A stretch of DNA of 64,000 nucleotides from Apium graveolens (Eukaryota > Streptophyta > Magnoliopsida > Apiales > Apiaceae). The notes under the pieces were generated by a model that saw only the letters and a program-made list of their open reading frames with translations, searched no databases and was not told the origin of the DNA. The stretch is taken from the NCBI RefSeq assembly GCF_009905375.1, contig NC_133648.1, positions 313,537,666 through 313,601,665 on the forward strand, written 5' to 3'. Each line of letters begins with the position of its first letter. Position 1 is the stretch's first letter. Both the position numbers and the translations under genes were made by a program. Positions 1-11,038 of this stretch are shown piece after piece.

Positions 1-1
1 A

Positions 2-3000
2 TGGATCATAGATAGTGGATGTTCAAGACATATGACAGGTGAAATGGCCCTGCTATCACAGTTTGAGGAGAAGGCTGGCCTATAAGTGACATTTGGAGAC
101 AACACCAAAGGTTTCACAATGGGATATGGCAAATTGATTTCTGGAAATGTTGTCATTGATGATGTAGTACTGGTAGCTGGTCTTGAAGTGAATCTTCTTC
201 GTGTCAGCCAATTTGCAGACAAGGGTTTCAAGGTTTTATTTAACAAAGAAGAATGCACTTTTATCAGCAAGAAAGCTGGTGAAGTTGCTCTGAGAGGAGC
301 AAGGAAATGAAGCTTATTTGTTGCAGACTTGGACTCAGTAAATGAGGGTGGAATTTGTTGCTTCTACACCAAGGCATCTGTGGAGCAAAGCAAGCTATGG
401 CATAAGAAGCTATCGCACTTGAATTTCAAAGTAATCAATACTCTAGTCAAAAAGGAGTTAGTAAGAGACATGCCCAATCTGGAGTTTGCTCAAAATGAAG
501 TCTGTGATGCTTGTCAAAAGGGAAAAATGAGAAGATCAAGTCACAAGAGTAAAACTGTGAATTCTATAAGTGCACCTTTGTAACTTATTCACATGGATTT
601 ATTTGGACCAGTTAATGTCCAATAAATTTCAAGAAAAAGATATGCACTTGTGATGGTGGATGACTACTCAAGATATACATGGGTAGAATTTATGCACTCT
701 AAAGATGAAACTCCACACATCATAATTGAGGACATAGAGAAGATTGAGAAGCAGGTTGAAGACCAGAATTATGTGAAAAGATTGAGGAGTGATAATGGAA
801 CAGAATTCAGGAATGCAACCTTAACTGAATTTTGCAAAGATAAAGGCAGTGTTCAGGAATTCTCAGCAGCTAGGACACCTCAACAAAATTATGTAGTTGA
901 AAGAAAGAACAGAACACTGGTAGAAGTTGTTGGAACAATGCTGCAAGATGCAAAATTGCCAATAAGTTTTTGGGAAGAAGCTGTGAACACTGCATGCTAC
1001 ACTCAAAATAGATATATCATCAACAAGAATCTTGGAAAATCACCCTACTCAATCTTGTCTAAAAGGAAGCCTACTGTGAAGCACCTTCATGTGTTTGGAA
1101 GCAAGTGTTATGTATTGAAGGACAACTCTGAATATGTGGTAAAATTGACTCTAAAATTTTTTAGGCAATTTTTATGGGATATTCATTGGAGAGAACTGCA
1201 TACAAAGTCTATGTGATTGAACAAAGAAAATCATGGAAATCATAGATGTTACTTTTGATGATGACAAGTGCCCAAACTTGGAATGCCTTGATGAAAATGA
1301 AGCTGAAACCCTAAAGTTTGAAAATCTCAATATTGATAGTGATTCTGATGATGAAGTTGAAGTCAACATAAATTACAGAATAGATGAAGAGTCAACTAAA
1401 TAAGTGAATCATGAGAATGGAAGCTCATCTCATGGACCTGAATTTTACAGCACAAACTCAGGGGGAGAAAGATAGGAAGGTTCTACAAGTAATTCCAATG
1501 GTGAAGAACATACAGAAAACTCAAGTCAACAAACTCACACCATAAAGTGGGATGAAGTCATACTAGAGAAGCAATTATTGGTGATCCAAATGCTGGAGTG
1601 AGGACTAGAAGTACAACTGCAAATGAATGCATTCATGCATGTTTTCTGTCACAAGTTGAGCCAAAGAAAACTGAGGAAGCTCTTCTTGATCCTGATTGGA
1701 TATCTGCTACTCAAGAAGAGTTAAATCAATTTGAAAGAAACAAAGTTTGGAAATTGGTTCCTGTACCAAAGAACAGAAGTATAATTGGAACAAAGTGGGT
1801 GTACAAGAACAAGATGGATGAAAATGGAATTATCACCAGAAACAAAGCAAGGTTGGTTGCAAAAGGCTACTCACAGGAAGAAGGAATTAATTATGATGAA
1901 ACCTTTGCTCCAGTTGCAAGACTTGAAGCAATAAGGATCTTTCTTGAATTTGTTGCACATTCAAATTTCAAGGTATATCAAATGGATGTGAAGAGTGCAT
2001 CCCTTAATGGTGAGTTGGAAGAAGAGGTTTATGTGCAACAACCACCTGGCTTTGAAGATCCAGAATTTCCAAATTTTGTATACAAGTTACTCAAGGCTCT
2101 CTACGGACTAAAACAAGCACCCAGAGTTTGGTATGACACACTGTCAGAATATCTGATTAAGCTTAGATTCACTAGAGGTACTATTAATAAGACTCTCTTC
2201 TACAAGAAGCATGGGGATGATATAATCCTAGTTCAGATCTATATGGATGATATTATATTTGTTTTACAAATGAAAAGCTTTGACAAAGATTCTCTAAGCT
2301 TATGCATAGTGAATATGAAATGAATATGATGGGGGAATTAAGTTACTTTCTTGGACTTCAAGTCAGTCAAAGAAGTGATGGTATCTTCATCAGCCAAACT
2401 AAGTATGTCGAAGATTTATTGAAAAAGTTTGGTAGGGGTGATTGTTCACCTGCATCTACACCTATGTCTATAGCTACAAAGTTAAATGAAGATAAGAACG
2501 GCAAGAGTGTAGATATCTCAAGCTATAGAGGAATGATTGGATCTTTGTTGTACTTAACTGTAAATAGACCAGACATCATGTTTGTAATATGTCCGTGTGC
2601 AAGATTTCAAGCCAATCCAAAAGAATCACATGTGATGGTTGTGAAGAGGATTTTCAGATACTTGAAGGGGACTCCAAACTTGGGATTATGGTATCCCAAG
2701 GGAACTGGTTTTGAAGTTGTTGGATACACAGATGCAAATTTTGCTGGATGCAGGGTTGACAGAAGGAGTATTAGTGGAAGCTGTCAGTTTCTTGGACAAA
2801 GACTTGTATCCTGGTATAACAAGAAACAGTAATCTGTGTCAACTTCCACAGCTGAGGCTGAATACATAGCTGCTGAAAGTTGCTGTGCTCAAGTGCTTTG
2901 GATTAGGAATCAGCTAATGGACTATGGCCTAGTGTTACACAAAATTCCAATTATGTGTGAAAATACTAGTGCTATATCTATTGTGGCTAATCCAGTTAAT

Positions 3001-3186
3001 CATTCTAGAACAAAGCACATTGATGTAAGGTACCATTTTATTAAAGAACATGCTGCAAATGGTACCACTGAGCTCATTTTTGTTTCCACAGAAAAATAAT
3101 TAGCTGACATTTTTACTAAACCTTTGGATGAAGCAAATTTCACTAGACTTGTAGGTGAAATTAGAATGCTTAATTCTTCATCCTAA
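2..3186 (+). pseudogene. copia pol polyprotein remnant (protease, integrase, RT, RNase H)
   Basis: Reading begins inside the protease, with a D-S-G active-site triplet near bases 11-19 followed by C-S-R-H-M-T. The GAG-pre-integrase His/Cys zinc motif lies at about 397-530. The DDE integrase core is at about 650-910 (VDDYS, RSDNGTEF, then a Glu in VVERKNR). The reverse transcriptase spans about 1780-2700, with Y-M-D-D at 2240-2251. RNase H follows (TDANFAG, then AEAEY at about 2866), and the frame ends at TAA 3184-3186. Stops at 82-84, 308-310, 581-583, 1214-1216, 2830-2832 and 3097-3099 and a frameshift near 2260-2300 disable it. The downstream extra ORF marks the Sirevirus type. Confidence 0.9.
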
Positions 3187-3929
3187 GGCAAGAACTCAGC
3201 TAATGTTTTGCAGCAAATTAATTTCTAATAAATCAAAATTCATTTGATTAATTGTAAATTAATTGAAATATGAATTATAAATATTTCAGAAATCTCTGCA
3301 TATTTATTTTTCAAAATTCAAAATTTAGCTTAGAATTTTTCAATTCTAAGAAAACTGTCTAAATGTTGATTTACATTTTCAGTATGTAAAATTAGCACAA
3401 GGTAGAATTAAAGTGATAAAGATTATATAGAGAACTGAGTTCTCGATAAGTCTAATTGACGTATCGACAAGTCATTTTAAGACTTCTCGAAGGACTTCTC
3501 GATACGCATTGTTATGACTTATCGATAAGTCATTTTGGTAAATTACTCTTGATAAATTTATTCTGACTTTATTTGGATTTATTAAAATAAAAATTGGAAA
3601 CAATTCGGTCCATTTTGCACAAACTGGGTATTTATTTGACATCTCGAAAAGTCAATTTTAGTTCTCTAACAGAGAAAATTAAAATGACTTCTCGATATGT
3701 AATTCTCTTTTCAAAATGTCTTCTCGATAAGCAAATTCCAAACGTTTATTTTTTAGTTCTCAAAAAGTCATTTGCTTTTACTATAAATACTCAGACATCT
3801 CGACATACACATACTTACGCCATCGAGAACTCTAAGTGACCTAAAATTTTCAATTCTAAACCGATTTCTCTCTCGTTTCAAGATCTTTCTCTCTAATTTT
3901 TCTTACCCATTCCTTATTACTCAAAAACA
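3187..3929 (+). promoter_or_regulatory. inter-ORF region with repeated TATCGATAAGTC-type motif, TATA box and pyrimidine-rich leader
   Basis: This non-coding stretch separates pol from the extra ORF. From about 3430 to 3815 it holds roughly nine variants of a short motif (GACTT-C/A-TCGA, TCGATAAGTC). One copy at 3514-3533 is a perfect 20-bp palindrome, ATGACTTATCGATAAGTCAT. A TATAAATA box sits at 3782-3789, and a pyrimidine-rich stretch (3857-3925, rich in TCTCTC) leads into the ATG at 3930. The arrangement looks like an internal promoter plus 5' leader. That function is inferred; the motif, TATA box and leader are directly visible. Confidence 0.55.
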
Positions 3930-6900
3930 ATGGCACTCAACAATGTTAGAGATGAAATCCCAAAACAAGGAACCAATTACCTTGCTTTCACTGATGCTAA
4001 CCAAGCCCCTGATAGTTTCAAGGGGTTTGTCAAATTTTTGTCTGAATCTTATCTTGCAGGTGCTTTAACTGCTAACCCAATCCTGTATTTGGATGTCCTG
4101 TATGAGTTCTGGACAACAGCTGTAGTAAAAACAATTATGAATGACAACTCCGTGTCCATGGTGGTGACCTGTTCAATTGGAGGCCAAAAATTAGAGTTCA
4201 ATGAGCAAGATGTGAATGCATCTTTGGGTCTTCCAACTGCAAATTTGGTGGAGGTGCCAACACAGGATGAGCTAGCCGAGTTCATGGATTTCACAACTAT
4301 GGTGGAAGGATCAATCTAGCAAGTCTAAATAGAAAAAACCTGAGGAAGGAATGGTCTTTTGTGTTTGATTCTATAGTAAGGGCATTCACCTGCAGAAAGA
4401 CAGGATATGACAACATCTCAAGTGTGGTGCAAAATTTGGTGTTCTCAATAGCCCACAACACACACTTGAATGTTGGTCTATTGATCCTCGAAGAACTTGC
4501 TACCAGGCTAACAATGGCCCTAACTGCAAGAGATAAGGAAATTTTCTTTCCTAGATTTATTATGTCTACTTTAAATCATAAAGTATCAGACATACATTTG
4601 CTTAATGGTATAAACAACACAAAAATAGGCAATTGTAAGAAAGTGTCCAAAATTATATCTAGCTCACTTACTACAAAGAACAAGATAACTATAGGTCTAA
4701 AAATCACTCCATTTATGATGTAGAGGTTTAAGACTTACCCTTACCCCATGCCTGACATGAGATCAAATGCACAATCTAGTACAACTATGATCCCTGAACC
4801 TGTAGAAGTACAAATACAGGACAACCAACAGGGGCCTTTCCAAGCTGAGACCAATTCTTCTATACCACTAGAAGCTAGGAAACCAACCACTTCATCCTCT
4901 CAAAAGGGTGAAGTGAGTATAAAGAAGAGAAAGCAGGCAAACCTGATAATCATGAATGAGAGTGGTGAGGAACAAACACCAACAGAGTCACCCTTGGTTA
5001 GAAAACCAAAGAAGGCTAAAAACTTAGAGCTGACCACTCAAACCACCTCTGCATCCTCTCAAAAGGATGTAGTTATAAACAAGGGACATAAACAGACTCT
5101 AGAGGCACCCTCTCAAAAGGATGTCTCTATTAAAAAGAGCATTAGCCCAAATACACCTTGTACTGAGTCTGCACAACTATCACTTGAAAAAATTCAAGTG
5201 TATGGAAGGAGAAATAAGGATGGCACACACAAGGAGAGCACATCCCTTGAAGTTTCCTCATCTATTCAGGGGGAGTTGCCAACACTCACTCTTGATCAAC
5301 AAATTCTAATCTCTAAAATTTCTTCTTCTTACACAGTACTTAAATATAATTCTCAAGTGCAACCCCACTCAAGTGACTTGGTTCAAGAAACCTTGCTCAC
5401 CACCCAAACACCAAATTTAGATGGTGAGATGCTACTAGACGGGGTAGACCTTGATGACACCATCACAAACATGGAGGATTCATCAGTTTTTATTGAAGAC
5501 CTCATGGTGATTACAGATGCACCTTCATGTGCAAATCAGTCTTCATAAGATGTAAGGTTTGAGGGTAGTACTCCTGAAGGAGAGCTATTTAAATCCTCTC
5601 CAATTCAATTGGAGGTCCCTGTCACAGGAACAACTCCACTCAAAACCCTAGGTGAAATTGCACTAACAATTGAAGCTGGGAGTACAATTGCCAATGACCC
5701 TGCTATGGGAGAGGCAAGAACATCACATTCATGTGACAGTGCTTTGCAAGAAGCACAAGGGTTTGAGGCTGGTGCACATGACAGTAACCCAGTCAAATCC
5801 CCTCCAATTCAACTGGAGGTTCCCACCACAAGTGGAGAACAACACCCTGTCATAACCACAGAGCAATCTGTGAGTAAAACTGTGACTCCTGTCACACGTG
5901 GTTCAGTCACACTATCTCCTTCTCACTCATCCAACCAACCTTCCACTTTTCAACCGCAAGAACCTCACCTCATCTCCCAATGGCTACAAGAAGCTGCATC
6001 TCAACCTTACACAGTTGATGATCTTATGGTTGACCGACTTGGTGGCCTTGCTCAAATATCACAGTAGCTTCTCACATCCAACATGTCAAATCAAGACTAC
6101 CATACCATCATGCTATCCTACCAGATAGATGTTGAAGAACAACTGGCTAAAATTATTGATGAAGTTGGTCAGGATGCAAACTGTGATGCATGGCTGGATA
6201 AGAAATTTACAATTGAAATGGATGCTATTTTAGCCAAATTCAGGGAAGAATATCTAACCATCCTGGGGAGCAATGCTAGATCCTTATCTCCGCAGGAAGT
6301 ATATGATGCAGTAAATGAAGTATACAAGGCTCAAATCAAAACTTTCCATAACTTTGGAAAAGCACTTCAAATTACTTTAATTGGGCATCATGATAAGATT
6401 ATGAGGATGGTTAGAGAACAGATGTATCAAATCATTCCCTCACAGACAGAGATCAAGAATAAATTCACAACCTTTGTTGATCATATGATTAGGTATGATC
6501 TAAGTGGAGTGGAATCTAGTGTAAAGAATCTAAGAACCTCATTTGTAGCCCTGCATGACCAAGTTCAAAAACATATCATTCACCCCAATGACTCAAGACT
6601 GAAGCTGGATCAGATACACTCTAGCAGATAACACTCATTTAGTTTTGCTCATGGAAGAAATTAAAAAGGCTGTGCATGATAATTTTGGTGTCACTACTTC
6701 CTCCACATCTCAATCCTCATCAACCATGCAAATTCAAGAACTTCAACAACAAGTGTCTTCTCTCCAAACCTCAAATGACTCACTAAGTGCACAAGTACCT
6801 ACTCTCACATCTTTGGTACATAGTCAACAAACAGACATCAAAACCCTGGTGGATCTCACAAGCATCTTCAAATGCAGAATTATGTGGCTTTGGGAGCCAT

Positions 6901-8663
6901 CATTGGGAAACTCAACATACCATTGCCCTCATTGCCTGAAGCTATAAGGCCAGATATACCAACTCCCCTTCTCATGCATGTTCCCAAGACTAAGGGGGAG
7001 ATAGCAGCTAGGATTCATCAGTCCAAGGATGCTGGTAAATCTAAGGAGCCTATTACATCAACTCAGCATGGCCAAAGTTCTTCACAAGCTCAATCATTCC
7101 AAGATGTGGGAAAAGACAAAACTCATCAAGGCTGCAGAAGGACCAAATCAAGATCAAGAATTCAGTGAAATTCTTGTAGTCCTGAGGATGTCTCTTCAAA
7201 ACAACTAGATCACCTGCAAAGACCAAGAATATCAACTCCATTAGGGCAGTGGTTGTGAGAATCAATAACTATTTGGAGAAAAGGATTGTTGTGAATATCA
7301 ATGACGCTGGTGCGGACAGATGTCTCCAGATGTCTCTTCTAAATCTTAGAACCTTAAGAGCATCTGAGCTGGATGTAGTGATTGACAAGGTACATGTGGG
7401 CATCACAGAGGACACCCAATTGCTACATGAACTTAAAAAGGCTCAAATAGATGCTTTTCCTGAAGCTTATCTATATCCAAGTAAGGGGGTGGCCTACATC
7501 TGCTCTCAGACCAAGAAATGTAAGATCTTCAATGGTTCCAAGAACTGTGTTAGAGGAAATATGAGGCTGATTATGACACTTCAATCTGATCTAAAATACA
7601 AAAAGAACAAGAAAATTGAAGATGAAGAAATGATCAGAAGCCTTGAAAGGTATCTTATAAATGCTGACATCATGTTGTCAGTCTCACAATTCAATTTAAA
7701 AGATGACAAGGATGATGATGAGCAGAAGCATGATGAGCAAAAACCTTCTGGCTCAAATCCAAGTCAATCTTCTAGAGCAACTGGCAACAAAGAAAAGGAG
7801 AAGAAAGGATATGAAAAGAAGAAGGAAGATGAGGGGAAAAGGGGATGAAAGAAGAAAGAAGAAGAAGGAAGATGTCTCAGGATCATAAAAACAATCCCTA
7901 CCAATCCAAATCAACCAAGCTCAACCCACTAAACCTTTTAGCTCAACCATCATTCACCTCAAAGCCAAAATTCTTATATAAGCCAACTGAAAACCCTCTT
8001 CTCAAAATACCCATCACAACCAGCCAAACTAGCCTAAAGAAAATCACAAACCCACCTTCATTCAAATCACCAACCAAGATTCACTTTAAATCTGTTGGGA
8101 GAAAAATAAAGCAACTTCAAGTTACTGAGAGATCTCTCTGGAATTGTTATGATCAATCTGACTTTCCACCACTAAATTGGTGCCTCACATATGAAGAATA
8201 TTTTCAACAGCTAGCTGAAGAAATAGTCAGAGTCTGGGTTGTATCATATACAGAAATTAGAATATATTATGATGATGGTTCTTTCACTTTACTTGGAAGT
8301 AACCTAATGGACACACTTTCAACCATAGAATTCAAAAGAGTGATCAGTTTGATGAAGGATAAGGATACAATCACAAGGTTCTAGATAGCTGTATTTTGTG
8401 TATGGGTGAATGAAAGGGATGAGAAAAATGCAAGGGCAAAGGCTGAAAAGGAAGAAAGAGATAAGAAGTATGCAGAAGAACTTGCAAGAATTGAGAAAAG
8501 ATCAAATGAACTTAAAGCAAAAGGGATGAGCAGACTTTCACAAAATGGACATTTTCTGAACATAAAGGTTGGCATATACTCCAGATTTAGAGCTGGTTAC
8601 TTAAATGGTTATTCATTAGATGAATGGCTCAAGTTTGTGGAAGCTTTAAGAGGGAAATTATAG
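3930..8663 (+). pseudogene. decayed Sirevirus extra (env-like/aORF) gene between pol and 3' LTR
   Basis: The region begins at ATG 3930 with an N-terminal segment (about 130 codons) rich in aromatic and aliphatic residues. It continues in changing frames through Ser/Thr/Gln/Lys-rich sequence, a coiled-coil-like Leu/Gln heptad region near 6720-6860, and a Lys-rich segment near 7700-8080. A folded-looking C-terminal part (about 8100-8380) is followed by a charged Glu/Lys/Arg helix (8406-8540). Stops or frameshifts occur near 4317, 4721, 5546, 6065, 6629, 7166, 7846 and 8382, so no full protein can be made. Position and size match the extra ORF of Sireviruses, sometimes called env-like. No membrane-fusion domain is recognisable and the function is unknown. 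Confidence 0.65.
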
Positions 8664-8876
8664 AAGAAATGGAAGTGTTAGTAACTCTTAAGGATCTCAT
8701 TAGAAAGCAGCCAGGCTATGAGGATTTTATGTAATGAATGCCTTGTTAAAACTTCTATAATCACTCAATGTTAAATGTTGTATTTCTGTCAATTTTTATG
8801 TAAAGATTTATTGTTCATTGTAGCATTGGGTTAGTCTTGTTAACATGCATGAATTTGTGATAAACAATCTTCTCAC

Positions 8877-8893
8877 AAATTGGGGGAGATTTT
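8877..8893 (+). other. polypurine tract of the first Sirevirus-like element
   Basis: An AATTGGGGGAGAT-type tract lies immediately before the TGTG start of the LTR. This is the primer site for plus-strand synthesis in copia elements, and it fixes the left end of the 3' LTR. Confidence 0.8.
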
Positions 8894-10148
8894 TGTGCAA
8901 GACATGCCCGTACTATAACAAGACTGAGTCAAATTAACAGCACTAAGTAAGTTGTATGATAATCTAAGTTTTCATTTTGTATTGTATCACTTAAGTCTGT
9001 AAAAGTGTAAATAGATTAGACTGGAGTATTTTTCTATAAACAGTCTCAAGCCTAAGAATAAACTCTAGAAGAAGATCATGAAGATCATGCCTTAAAGACA
9101 ATATGAAGAAATTTGGAGTTGAATAAATTTATTTTAGGAAAAATATTCAAGTCAAGAAATCTACAAGTCACAGATTAAGTCTTATTGAGAAGTCATTCGA
9201 GAACTCCAGAATGACTTATCGAGAAGTCAAGAAAAGCTTATAGAGAAGTCTCAGAGATATCGATAAGCCAACATGAAGACTTGAAGATTGGAGATATCGA
9301 CAAGTCAAAATATCACTAGAGATCTATGAGATATCGATAAGTCAAATTATCACTAGAGATATCTGAGATATTGACAAGTCGTGTCTTCACTAGAGAACTC
9401 GGAGATATCGATAAGCCAAAATGAAGACATGAAGATTAGAGACCTCAACAAGCCTAATTCTCTTATAGAGAACTCATACACTTCAATAAGTCAAAACAAC
9501 TACAGAACAATAAGAGATCTTGATAAACCATTATACTTATCGAGATGTCGAGCTCTCTATATAACAAACTGGAAATCTCGATGTAAAACTCAAGTATATA
9601 ATGCATATCAGTTAAATATCCAAGATTATCAATCAACAAACAAATCAATCACTGATTTGAAAAGTCTACAAAAAGCAGCTTGAAGAGTACAAGATCAAAT
9701 GTCAAGATTAACTGACAAAGTAAAAGTCACAGACATGCACGATTTACAAAGATACACTAAGTCATAATTAGTTTTAGTTAACTTAAAGTAGAGGTTAGTA
9801 CATACTATTGCATGCTGTGTAAAACATGTGTTTACTATTCTATAAAGTAATCATTGTATGCTTTGTTTAAGATGTAACAAAATAGATCTAGAAAATCTTG
9901 TAACTCTCAAGAAAGAAGCTGAGTTCTTAACATATTAAGAACCCAGAAAATTTGTAGCAAAACACTAACTTGATTTTTATATAAAATTAAGTGAGTTTTG
10001 AAATTTTGTGTGCATTATCTTTAGTTCAGTTAGCATAATATTGTTACATTTTTTAACTGATTTGTTCACCAAGTTTATGTAAATCAAAAAATCATTAAAA
10101 TTGTCCAAAACATATTCACCCCCTCTGTGTTGTATTCATTACCTAACA
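8894..10148 (+). repeat. 3' LTR of the first Sirevirus-like element
   Basis: The LTR begins TGTGCAAG directly after the polypurine tract and ends CCTAACA, preceded by the CACCCCCTCTGTGTT-type tail common in Sirevirus LTRs. The right end could instead be three bases further, at 10151. The U3 region from about 9180 to 9560 holds around ten variants of the GAGATATCGATAAGTC motif also found upstream of the extra ORF. A TATAAAG box is at 9841-9847. Only one LTR is in the window. Confidence 0.8.
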
Positions 10149-10151
10149 CCA

Positions 10152-10197
10152 ACTAACCAAACGAAATCATGTTTCGATTATAATAATATAGTATAGA
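10152..10197 (-). mobile_element. terminal remnant of a Helitron split by the Sirevirus
   Basis: On the minus strand this segment starts TCTATACTATATTATTATAA and is followed on the plus strand by T at 10198. That matches the 5' termini of the complete Helitrons at 26260-26710 and 44007-44825. The rest of the element should lie left of the Sirevirus 5' LTR, outside the window. Confidence 0.6.
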
Positions 10198-10655
10198 TAT
10201 ATATTGGATGATTTTCATTATTATTTTACTTATAGTATGCATTTAATTAGACATATATTAATTAAATTTCAATATTTTTTGTACGAAACAACAATTACAA
10301 CAAAATTTAAATTGAAAAGGATCAATTCTTTTATATATTCATAAAAACATTAATAAAAATACATAATAGGACTATTTATTACCAGACACTTACTCAACTT
10401 ATTAGCAAACGAGGATTGCAACATATTTTGGATTCAAATCCAAATATTTATATCAAATTCAAATCAAAACATAAATTCGTTTAAATTATAATATTAAAAT
10501 TTAAATTTAATCTATCGAATTTCAAATTAGATATATCTAAAAAAACAAATATAAAACACATGAAAATAATTGAAATTTTTCAAAATTAAATTTAATATTT
10601 AAACGATAATAATAACTTAAGCATTAAACATCAAAAATTTGAGAATTTAATAATA
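10198..10655. other. AT-rich intergenic DNA, nothing recognised
   Basis: No ORF, terminal repeat or structured element was recognised in these 458 bases. Confidence 0.6.
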
Positions 10656-11038
10656 CTAGCTTAAATACCATGCGATGCACAGATTCCCGTTAATATTTTA
10701 AAATTTTATTTATCTCTTTATATTCTAATTTTGATTTTTTTTTGTAAATATATAATAATTATAAATTTATAATAAAAATAATGGATAATTTTAGTAGAAT
10801 AAATAGACTCCGTCTGGTTTAACAATTTAGTAGTTTACTGGATATATAACATTATTTATTCATTTTTTAATAATAGAATACGTTGTGATCGTAGTTTAAT
10901 AGGATAAGTACGCTATATCTAGTTGTTTAACAATTTAGTAGTTTAGCGGATATTTAACAATATTTATTTATTTTCTTTAATAACTAATATTAGAGAATAG
11001 TCGTTTAATCAAATTATATTCCGGTTATTATTATATTA
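10656..11038 (-). mobile_element. Helitron fragment with 3' terminus
   Basis: The plus strand reads A|CTAGCTTAAATACCATGCGATGCAC, the reverse complement of a Helitron 3' end with a short hairpin close to CTAG. At the right side, ATTCCGGTTATTATTATATTA resembles the sub-terminal 5' sequence of the Helitron at 44007-44825, but it is cut off by another Helitron 3' end beginning at 11039. One Helitron therefore appears to have inserted into the end of another. Confidence 0.6.

Larger units (their letters stand above)
1..10148 (+). mobile_element. Sirevirus-like Ty1/copia retrotransposon, 5' part outside the window
   Basis: The element runs from the protease region at the left edge through integrase, reverse transcriptase and RNase H, then a long extra ORF, a polypurine tract and a complete 3' LTR. 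The domain order protease-integrase-RT-RNase H is that of Ty1/copia. A large ORF between pol and the 3' LTR, and an LTR ending in a CACCCCCTCT-type motif, are known from Sirevirus/SIRE-type elements. Both coding units carry several stops and frameshifts, so this is an old inactive copy. The 5' LTR and gag are off the left edge, so LTR identity and the target duplication cannot be checked here. Confidence 0.88.

Noticed and set aside
3930..4319. First segment of the extra ORF as an independent host gene
   Set aside because: It lies between pol and the LTR of one retrotransposon and continues as decayed coding sequence.
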